Below, in pieces: positions 5,767-10,325 of a DNA stretch of 10,325 nt (the stretch's first letter is position 1; every line of letters begins with the position of its first letter). Position numbers and translations under genes: made by a program. The notes beneath the pieces were generated by a model. That model was not told the origin of the DNA and ran no database searches. It was given only the letters and a program-made list of their open reading frames with translations. The DNA is from Nitriliruptoraceae bacterium (GTDB lineage Bacteria > Actinomycetota > Nitriliruptoria > Nitriliruptorales > Nitriliruptoraceae), in assembly GCA_007116505.1 (NCBI GenBank), contig SKII01000140.1:1-10325 (forward strand), read 5' to 3'.

Positions 5767-6604
5767 CGGCGGCGATCAGCGCGTCGTTGAGCGCCGGCCA
5801 GGCCGGTCGAGCCCAGTCGCCGAAGTCGAGGCCGGACAGGGTCGCGAGCGCGACGCCCGCGTCGGTATCGGCCCACACGAGCGAGCCGCTGCGCCCGAAG
5901 TGCCCGACGGCCCGCGGCGACATCCGTGTTCCCGACCAGTGCGGGTCCTTCGTGCCACGCACCTCGAGCCCGAGCGTCCAGCCGTTCGGACGCTGGCGGC
6001 CGAAGCCGGGCAGCACACCGTCGAGCTCGTCGAACGTCGGCGTCGTCAGCAGGGCGTGCACCTCGGTCGGGAGCGGTCCGGGTGCGAGCAGCGCCCCGGC
6101 GAAGCGGGCGAGGTCGACGACGGTCGCGCTGACGCCCCACGCGGGGGAGCCGTCGAGCGACGTCGCGTCCATGCCGAGCGGCCCGGTCACGTGCTCGCGC
6201 AGCAGCTCGACGAACGGCCGGCCCGTGCGCGCGGCGGCGTGCTCCGCAGCGACCTCGTAGCCCCAGTTCGAGTAGACGCGGCGACGTCCCGGATCCATCG
6301 TGCGCTCGTCACGCTCGAAGCCGAGCCCGGCCGTGTGCGCGAGCAGGTGGCGCAGGGTCGCGCCCTGCGCCGCGGTCGGGCCGACGGGCTCGTTGAGGTC
6401 GAGACGTCCCGCGGCGACCTCGGTGAGCACCGCGGCGGCCGTGAGCGGCTTGCTGACCGACGCGACGGGGAGCACGGCCGTGGTCGTCCCGTGGGCGCCG
6501 AGCACGCCGTCAGGGCCGACCGCGACGGCGCCGGCGGCCGGTACGTCCCAGCCGTCGACGAGCGCCAGCGCGTCGGCGAGTCCCTGAGCGGTGTGTCCGG
6601 TCAT
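5756..6604 (-). CDS. Serine hydrolase of the beta-lactamase / penicillin-binding-protein-like fold
   Basis: This 282-aa protein has the active-site pattern of class C beta-lactamase-like esterases and DD-peptidases: S49-V-S-K52 (SxxK, nucleophile and general base), Y111-S-N113 (YxN) and H235-F-G-R-S-G in place of the KTG box. HLLAHTAGLG (86-95) is the usual block between the first two. No signal peptide or membrane helix is seen, so as written it is cytoplasmic, which argues against antibiotic resistance and for an esterase or peptidase role. The ATG at 6604 was chosen because AGGAG at 6610-6614 lies five bases upstream, after the stop of the protease gene 11 bp away; the longer frame upstream is antigenic only to the protease coding region, that is, a shadow of it. 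It is last in the minus-strand unit and overlaps rdgB convergently by 11 bp, leaving no intergenic terminator. The substrate is unknown. Confidence 0.88.
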   Translation of the reverse strand: MTGHTAQGLADALALVDGWDVPAAGAVAVGPDGVLGAHGTTTAVLPVASVSKPLTAAAVLTEVAAGRLDLNEPVGPTAAQGATLRHLLAHTAGLGFERDERTMDPGRRRVYSNWGYEVAAEHAAARTGRPFVELLREHVTGPLGMDATSLDGSPAWGVSATVVDLARFAGALLAPGPLPTEVHALLTTPTFDELDGVLPGFGRQRPNGWTLGLEVRGTKDPHWSGTRMSPRAVGHFGRSGSLVWADTDAGVALATLSGLDFGDWARPAWPALNDALIAAVSG

Positions 6605-6615
6605 CCGAGCTCCTG

Positions 6616-7323
6616 TCAGCAGCCTGCGGGGGGAGTGAAGCCGCGCTGCTCGATGCGGTCGAGCAGGACGTCGACGGGGACCGCCAGGCCGTCGCCCGCC
6701 GGTCCGGTCAGCGCGAAGATCACGCCGATCACGCGTCCATCGGCATCGATGAGCGGCCCTCCGGAGTTCCCCGGACGGACCTCGGCGTCGACGCGGATCG
6801 CGGGCACCGACTCTCCGAGGATCGGTCCGTCGGTGATGCCCAGGACACGGCCGGTCGTGATCGTGGCACCTCCACCGCCCGGGTAGCCGATGACGGCGAC
6901 GGGCTCCCCGAGCACCACCGGGGTGGTGCGCACGTCGGCGACGGGGAGGTCGAGCCCGGGCACGCGGATGACGGCGAGGTCCGCGTCGCGCGCGATGCCA
7001 TCGACCTCGGCGTCGAAGCTCCGTCCGTCCCACGTGCTGATGGCGACCTCGCGCGGCTGGCCGACGACGTGGCGGTTGGTGACGATGAGCCCCTCGGCGA
7101 GCACGAACCCCGAGCCCGTCCCCAGCCGGTCGCAGCCGAGCGAGCGGATGCGGACGGTGAACTCGCGCGACGCTCGCAGCACGGCGGCCGCCTGGACGTC
7201 GTCGAGGTCGAGGGGATCGATCGCGCCCAGCCGGCCCGCGTCGACGTCGAGCGGTGGCGCCGGAGGCACGCAGCCGGCGGCGAGCATCCCGAGCGTGCAC
7301 AGCGCCGCAGCCGTCCGCCTCAT
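6616..7323 (-). CDS. Secreted trypsin-like serine protease, putative lipoprotein (HtrA-type catalytic domain without PDZ)
   Basis: The 235-aa protein starts with a short signal peptide (MRRTAAALCTLGMLAAGC) that ends in a lipobox-like LAAGC with C18 as the predicted lipidated residue; Ala at -3 is less usual. A chymotrypsin-fold domain follows. The triad is H85 in TNRHVV, D115 in DADLAVI and S187 in RPGNSGGPLI; GTGSGFVL (68-75) and GEPVAVIGYPGGG (139-151) are typical of the HtrA/S1C group. It stops right after the protease domain, with no PDZ domain. C64, just before the first strand, and the very last residue, C235, are the only cysteines of the mature domain besides C18 and could form a disulfide outside the membrane. 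Its ATG overlaps the stop of the coiled-coil gene (ATGA), implying coupled synthesis and perhaps joint action at the cell envelope. The substrate is unknown. Confidence 0.9.
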   Translation of the reverse strand: MRRTAAALCTLGMLAAGCVPPAPPLDVDAGRLGAIDPLDLDDVQAAAVLRASREFTVRIRSLGCDRLGTGSGFVLAEGLIVTNRHVVGQPREVAISTWDGRSFDAEVDGIARDADLAVIRVPGLDLPVADVRTTPVVLGEPVAVIGYPGGGGATITTGRVLGITDGPILGESVPAIRVDAEVRPGNSGGPLIDADGRVIGVIFALTGPAGDGLAVPVDVLLDRIEQRGFTPPAGC

Positions 7324-7985
7324 CGGAGGCGTGCGGCGAGTGCGGCGGCTGCTCGCCCGGCCGTGCGCGCCTCGCGGCAGCGCTCGTCGATTGCCCTGAG
7401 CCGCTCGTTGAGGGGGGCGACGTCGACGGGGGAGCCGGCGGTCGCGCTGTTGAACGCGGTCACGGTGTCGCGCTGCAGCTCGAGGAGGTCGACGACGCAC
7501 GCCTCGAGGCCGTCGACGGCTGTCGCGACGCGGTCGGCGAGCAGGCGCAGCTCGTCACGCGTGAGCGCCGCACGGTCCTCCGCCTGCGCCTTCTCCCCGG
7601 CGAGCTCCGCGAGCCGCTCCTCGATGGTCGCGAGGTCCTCCCCGGCGAGCTCGACGAGGTTCGCGAGCTCCTGGAGCTGCCCGCTCAGCGCCTCGGCGCG
7701 CCCGACCGCCTCGTCGCGCTGCTCCTCGAGGCCGGTGGCGCGCTCCTGCCAGCCAGCAGCGACCTCGCGCTGCTGCCAGGCGACGCCTCCGCCCGCGAGC
7801 GCAGCGCCGGTGAGCAGCACGACGAGGAGCACGGTCGCGACGCGCCGGCCACGTCGTGGAGCGGCGGCCCCGGCACCCGTCGTCGCGTCCCCCGTCCCAC
7901 CGCCCGTCCCGCCACCGGCCGGGTCGTCCGCCGGGTCGGGGTCGGGGAAGCGTGGCGTGCCGCCGGGCGGGGTCAGCGGCTCCAT
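7320..7985 (-). CDS. Single-pass membrane protein with extracytoplasmic coiled coil (unrecognised family)
   Basis: I do not recognise a named family. The 221-aa protein has a Pro/Gly/Asp-rich, likely disordered N-terminus (1-43), a basic stop PRRGRR (43-48), one strong transmembrane helix (about 49-70) and then a long charged helical region. Residues 72-155 are rich in E, R, A and L with leucines at heptad-like spacing (for example L100, L104, L107, L110), as expected of a coiled coil. Positive-inside topology puts the C-terminal part outside the membrane. There C163 and C203 flank a short break near TAGSPVD (182-188) and could pair. The start overlaps the EamA gene by 13 bp and the stop overlaps the protease start. 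Overall it resembles small envelope scaffold or stalk proteins, but no function can be read; a partner or substrate of the protease is an inference. Confidence 0.8.
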   Translation of the reverse strand: MEPLTPPGGTPRFPDPDPADDPAGGGTGGGTGDATTGAGAAAPRRGRRVATVLLVVLLTGAALAGGGVAWQQREVAAGWQERATGLEEQRDEAVGRAEALSGQLQELANLVELAGEDLATIEERLAELAGEKAQAEDRAALTRDELRLLADRVATAVDGLEACVVDLLELQRDTVTAFNSATAGSPVDVAPLNERLRAIDERCREARTAGRAAAALAARLR

Positions 7986-8959
7986 GGCTCCTCCTCCGGT
8001 CCGAGCGCCACCGGCACCGCCGCGGTGTCCGCAGGGCCGCCGGTCCCGTCACGCTGCACCAGCACGATCCCGGTCAGGATGAGCATGCCACCGATCAGCT
8101 GCGGCGTGCCCGGCAGCTCGGACAGGATGACCCACGCCAGCAGCACCGCGGCGAGCACCTCGGTCAGCCCGACGAACGAGGCGAGCCGTGACCCGAGCCG
8201 CGTGATCGCGCCGATCCCGGTCAGGTAGGCGGCGACGGTCGCGACGAGCACGAGCCACAGCGTCGGGACCCACCATGCCACCTCGGCGCCCGCGAGCACG
8301 GCCCGCTCCGTCGTCATGCGGACGGGGACGAGCCCCACGAGGCCGAGGGTCGCGATGATCGCGGCGCCGACGAGCGTCCCGCCCGCGGCCATCACGAGCG
8401 CGGGCAGCCCCGAGCTGTCGCGCGACGACAGGACGAAGAACGCGCTGAGGCCGACCGCCGCGCCGAGCGCCCACGCGACGCCGACGGGGTCGAGCGGTCC
8501 CGCGCCGCGCGGGTCGATGACGAGGACGAGCCCCGCGAGCGCTGCCGCAGCACCGAGCAGCGTGAGGCGCGCCGGCAGCGTGCGGGTGCGGGCCGCGGTC
8601 CAGATCAGCAGCAGGACGGGCGCGAGGAACTCGATGAGCAGCGCCACGCCGACGTCGAGCGTCCGCACGGCGTTGAAGTAGGCGAACTGCGTTCCGGCCA
8701 TGGCGACCGCGCCGTAGATGACGAGCGTGCGGACCGACCCCGGTCCGAGCGGCCAGCGGCCGCGGTAGGCGACGGTTCCGACGGCCAGGAGCACGACGGC
8801 CGCCCCGCCGAGCCGTGCGAGCACCGCCCCTCCGGGCGTCCAGCCGGCTCCGATCAGCGCCTTCGCGCCGACGCCGGAGCTGCCGAAGAAGAACGCTGAT
8901 GCGAGCGCGAGCGCGAGCCCGGGTGCGAGCGCACGGGGTCGGCGGACCGTCGTGCTCAT
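7973..8959 (-). CDS. EamA/RhtA-like drug-metabolite transporter (10 TM exporter)
   Basis: This 328-aa inner-membrane transporter has two EamA repeats of about five helices each, beginning near GLALALASAFFFGSSGVGAK (residues 13-32) and DPVGVAWALGAAVGLSAFF (in the middle). AYFNAVRTLDVGVALLIEFLAPVLLLIW is the helix 3-4 region shared with RhtA-like threonine/homoserine exporters; the substrate cannot be told from sequence and may be an amino acid or a metabolite. A short hydrophilic tail follows the last helix. The ATG at 8959 has GGAGG at 8964-8968, four bases upstream. An earlier in-frame ATG at 9025 lies inside tRNA-Leu and would add a non-hydrophobic leader, so it was rejected. It begins 25 bp after tRNA-Leu and overlaps the coiled-coil gene by 13 bp, so it heads that operon or is read through from the tRNAs. 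Confidence 0.9.
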   Translation of the reverse strand: MSTTVRRPRALAPGLALALASAFFFGSSGVGAKALIGAGWTPGGAVLARLGGAAVVLLAVGTVAYRGRWPLGPGSVRTLVIYGAVAMAGTQFAYFNAVRTLDVGVALLIEFLAPVLLLIWTAARTRTLPARLTLLGAAAALAGLVLVIDPRGAGPLDPVGVAWALGAAVGLSAFFVLSSRDSSGLPALVMAAGGTLVGAAIIATLGLVGLVPVRMTTERAVLAGAEVAWWVPTLWLVLVATVAAYLTGIGAITRLGSRLASFVGLTEVLAAVLLAWVILSELPGTPQLIGGMLILTGIVLVQRDGTGGPADTAAVPVALGPEEEPWSR

Positions 8960-8963
8960 GACG

Positions 8964-8968
8964 CCTCC
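8964..8968 (-). promoter_or_regulatory. Ribosome binding site fixing the EamA transporter start
   Basis: GGAGG on the minus strand is four bases from the ATG at 8959. It lies in the 25-bp gap after tRNA-Leu and is the reason the internal ATG is preferred over the one inside the tRNA gene. Confidence 0.8.
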
Positions 8969-8984
8969 GGGAGCGCGCGTTCGG

Positions 8985-9068
8985 TGCGAGCGGGGGGAGT
9001 CGAACCCCCACGGGCCTGGGCCCACTGGGACCTAAACCCAGCGCGTCTGCCGGTTCCGCCACGCTCGC
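8985..9068 (-). tRNA. trnL: tRNA-Leu (anticodon TAG)
   Basis: The minus strand folds as a class II tRNA of 84 nt. The acceptor stem is GCGAGCG with CGCTCGC (8992-8986) and discriminator A at 8985. The anticodon arm is CTGGG-TTTAGGT-CCCAG, which gives anticodon TAG and reads CUN codons. A long variable arm (TGGGCCCAGGCCCGT region) precedes the T arm GGGGG-TTCGACT-CCCCC. The genome continues ACCGA, so CCA is not fully encoded and must be completed by CCA-adding enzyme. It is last in the three-tRNA run. Confidence 0.95.
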
Positions 9069-9090
9069 GGGCGGGGTGGAGGTGGTGCGG

Positions 9091-9163
9091 TGCGCCGCCA
9101 GGGACTTGAACCCCGAACCTGCCGGTTAAGAGCCGGATGCTCTGCCAATTGAGCTAGCGGCGC
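9091..9163 (-). tRNA. trnK: tRNA-Lys (anticodon CTT)
   Basis: A 73-nt minus-strand cloverleaf has acceptor GCGCCGC with GCGGCGC and discriminator A, D stem GCTC/GAGC, anticodon loop CTCTTAA (anticodon CTT) and T arm CGGGG-TTCAAGT-CCCTG. Four of the five anticodon-stem pairs are canonical (CCGG with CCGG); the top pair, 27-43, reads T opposite C, a mismatch. No encoded CCA. It lies 44 bp after tRNA-His and 22 bp before tRNA-Leu. Confidence 0.95.
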
Positions 9164-9207
9164 GTGCGGGTCCACTCCCCGGTCGAGCCGGTCGGTGGAC
9201 CCATGAG

Positions 9208-9283
9208 GGTGAGTGAGGGGACTTGAACCCCCGGCCTCCTGGACCACAACCAGGCGCTCTAACCAGGCTGAGCTACACCCACC
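9208..9283 (-). tRNA. trnH: tRNA-His (anticodon GTG)
   Basis: The minus-strand cloverleaf has acceptor GTGGGTG with CACTCAC (one G-U pair), anticodon arm CCTGG-TTGTGGT-CCAGG (anticodon GTG) and T arm GGGGG-TTCAAGT-CCCCT. The extra G at position -1 is encoded at 9283 and faces discriminator C73 at 9208, the identity signature read by histidyl-tRNA synthetase; RNase P should cut 5' of this G. CCA is not encoded. It is the first tRNA of the run, about 23 bases after the predicted transcription start. Confidence 0.96.
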
Positions 9284-9289
9284 GTGGTC

Positions 9290-9305
9290 GCACCCGGGTG
9301 GGTGC
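9290..9305 (-). other. Leader hairpin upstream of tRNA-His; competes with pairing to the acceptor strand
   Basis: GCACCC and GGGTGC form a 6-bp stem with a four-base loop. It lies between the predicted start site and the tRNA-His 5' end. Within it, bases 9304-9297 (CACCCACC on the minus strand) are the exact complement of the tRNA-His 5' strand GGTGGGTG at 9283-9276. It could alternatively act as a weak terminator for the ATPase gene, but no U-run follows. Confidence 0.5.
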
Positions 9306-9312
9306 GGGCTGA

Positions 9313-9342
9313 AGGGTACGGCACGCGGGCCCGAGGGGTCAA
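9313..9342 (-). promoter_or_regulatory. Sigma-70-like promoter of the tRNA-His-Lys-Leu operon
   Basis: On the minus strand TTGACC (9342-9337) and TACCCT (9318-9313) are separated by 18 bases. TTGACC matches five of six positions of the housekeeping -35, and TACCCT has the TAnnnT form of actinobacterial -10 boxes. Transcription should start near 9306, about 23 bases before tRNA-His. The -35 includes the TGA stop (9341-9339) of the upstream ATPase gene. Position, spacing and the need of the tRNA operon for a strong promoter all agree. Confidence 0.75.
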
Positions 9343-10325
9343 CGCGGCGCCCCTGCAGGGGTCCGGTCCCCGTTCCGCAGCCACTTGTGGGCCTCGCTGA
9401 CGGCGACGACCGCCAGGGCGACGACGAGCATCCGGCCCCAGGCGTCGAGTCCGACGGGGGCGATGCGGAGCAGCGCCTGCGTCGGCCCCCAGTTGAGCGC
9501 CGCGACGTGGATGGCGAGGGCACCGAGCACGGCACCGAGTAGCAGCGGGTTCGTGCGCGGGTCGGTCGCCACGATGGAGCGGCGCTCGCTGCGAGCGTTG
9601 TACGCGTGCAGCGCCATCGCGACGACGAACGTGGTGAGCGCCGCCCCGCGCTGCGCGTCCTCGCTGAGCCCCCGGTCGATCGCCCAGGTGAACAGCCACA
9701 GCGACCCGGCGGCCATCGTCGCACCGGTGAGCGCCGTGCGCTCCCACAGCGCGCGTGAGACGATGCCCTCGCGTTCCTCACGGGGTGGACGGTCGAGCAC
9801 GTCCGGCTCACCCGGCTCGAACGCGAGCGCGATGTCCTGCAGGCCGTTGGTCACGACGTTGAGCCACAGCAGAGCGGCGGGCGTGTAGGGGAGGGGCAGA
9901 CCGGTGGCGATGGCGATGAGGATCGCGACGATCGATGCTGCCCCGGTGGAGAGCAGGAAGTAGGTCACCTTCCGCACGTTGTCGAAGACGACGCGCCCCT
10001 CCTCGACCGCCGAGACGATCGCGACGAAGTCGTCGTCCGTGAGCACCATGTCGGCCGCCTCGCGCGCGACGTCCGTACCGTCGCGGCCCATCGCCACGCC
10101 GATGTTCGCGGCCTTGAGCGCCGGTGCGTCGTTGACGCCGTCGCCGGTCACGGCGACGACGTGGCCGTGGTGCTGGAGCGCGATGGTGATGCGCAGCTTG
10201 TGCTCCGGCGCGACCCGCGCGAAGACGGGCGTGCGGAGCACCAGTGCGGACAGCGTCTCGTCGTCGGCCCGCTCCACCTCGTCGCCGGTGATGACCTCCG
10301 CGTCCTTCGCCTCCTTCGCGTCCTC
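9339..10325 (-). CDS. P-type cation-transporting ATPase (P2-like), C-terminal 328 residues; 5' end beyond window
   Basis: This is the end of a large ATP-driven cation pump; the phosphorylation motif and first four helices lie outside the window. Visible from the first codon are VFARVAPEHKLRI (34-46) and the hinge TGDGVNDAPALKAANIGVAMG (60-80, with the GDGVND Mg site), followed by six C-terminal helices. The M6 segment reads LLWLNVVTNGLQDIALAFEP. Compared with the SERCA M6 pattern N-x-x-T-D, the last Asp is Asn, and a new Asp occurs four residues later, so Ca transport cannot be assumed; Na, K, Mg or H are alternatives. The reading frame is open to the edge, so a GTG at 10277 is internal and not a start. 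The stop overlaps the tRNA promoter. Class is firm, substrate unknown. Confidence 0.93.
   Translation of the reverse strand, partial: EDAKEAKDAEVITGDEVERADDETLSALVLRTPVFARVAPEHKLRITIALQHHGHVVAVTGDGVNDAPALKAANIGVAMGRDGTDVAREAADMVLTDDDFVAIVSAVEEGRVVFDNVRKVTYFLLSTGAASIVAILIAIATGLPLPYTPAALLWLNVVTNGLQDIALAFEPGEPDVLDRPPREEREGIVSRALWERTALTGATMAAGSLWLFTWAIDRGLSEDAQRGAALTTFVVAMALHAYNARSERRSIVATDPRTNPLLLGAVLGALAIHVAALNWGPTQALLRIAPVGLDAWGRMLVVALAVVAVSEAHKWLRNGDRTPAGAPR

Noticed and set aside
5756..6604. Antibiotic-resistance beta-lactamase
   Set aside because: No signal peptide, and the SxxK/YxN/HxG pattern is typical of general esterase or peptidase members of the fold.
8960..9025. Longer EamA transporter starting at the ATG at 9025
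   Set aside because: That ATG lies within tRNA-Leu, the added residues are not hydrophobic, and the ATG at 8959 has a well-placed GGAGG.
10275..10277. GTG as start of a short 312-residue ATPase-like protein
   Set aside because: The frame stays open to the window edge, and the upstream residues continue the ATPase P-domain; the gene is simply cut.

Overview
The window is very GC-rich DNA (by eye well above 70% GC, with G/C nearly fixed at third codon positions), almost fully coding, with many ATGA-type gene overlaps. The block Mec – CysO – CysM – RNase PH – RdgB is an actinobacterial signature. From memory, Mycobacterium tuberculosis has mec-cysO-cysM-(Rv1337-murI-Rv1339)-rphA-rdgB in the same order. 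This points to an actinomycetote chromosome, possibly a deep-branching high-GC class; a finer placement cannot be read from the sequence. There are no insertion sequences, phage genes or CRISPR arrays, and composition is even throughout, so this looks like core chromosome.

Layout. (1) 1-1543, minus strand: a family 5 (UDGb-type) uracil-DNA glycosylase is followed, with an ATGA overlap, by a Sua5-type threonylcarbamoyl-AMP synthase cut by the left edge. (2) 1603-5766, plus strand: a DUF1295 membrane protein, the JAMM protease Mec (ATGA overlap), a short non-coding stretch with 24-bp tandem repeats, the sulfur carrier CysO, cysteine synthase CysM, RNase PH and the XTP/dITP pyrophosphatase RdgB. 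(3) 5756-8959, minus strand, convergent with rdgB: an EamA transporter, a single-pass coiled-coil membrane protein, a trypsin-like lipoprotein protease and a beta-lactamase-fold serine hydrolase, in transcription order and with overlaps or very short gaps. (4) 8985-9283, minus strand: tRNA-His(GTG), tRNA-Lys(CTT) and tRNA-Leu(TAG), with a good sigma-70-like promoter whose -35 box overlaps the preceding stop codon. (5) 9339 to the right edge, minus strand: the C-terminal third of a P2-like P-type cation ATPase.

How the genes work together. CysO is a ubiquitin-like carrier whose C-terminal thiocarboxylate supplies sulfur. CysM adds it to the aminoacrylate made from O-phosphoserine, and Mec releases cysteine from the CysO-cysteine adduct. 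Two features depart from the characterised mycobacterial system and form the most interesting observation here. CysO ends Gly-Gly-Ala-Arg instead of Gly-Gly, so it should need trimming. In Mec the first His of the JAMM metal motif is Pro, with an extra His two residues after the conserved second His. RNase PH and RdgB are housekeeping passengers (tRNA 3'-end maturation and nucleotide-pool cleaning). The minus-strand EamA-to-hydrolase unit starts only 25 bp after tRNA-Leu and may share the tRNA transcript. Its coiled-coil/protease pair looks like an uncharacterised envelope module.
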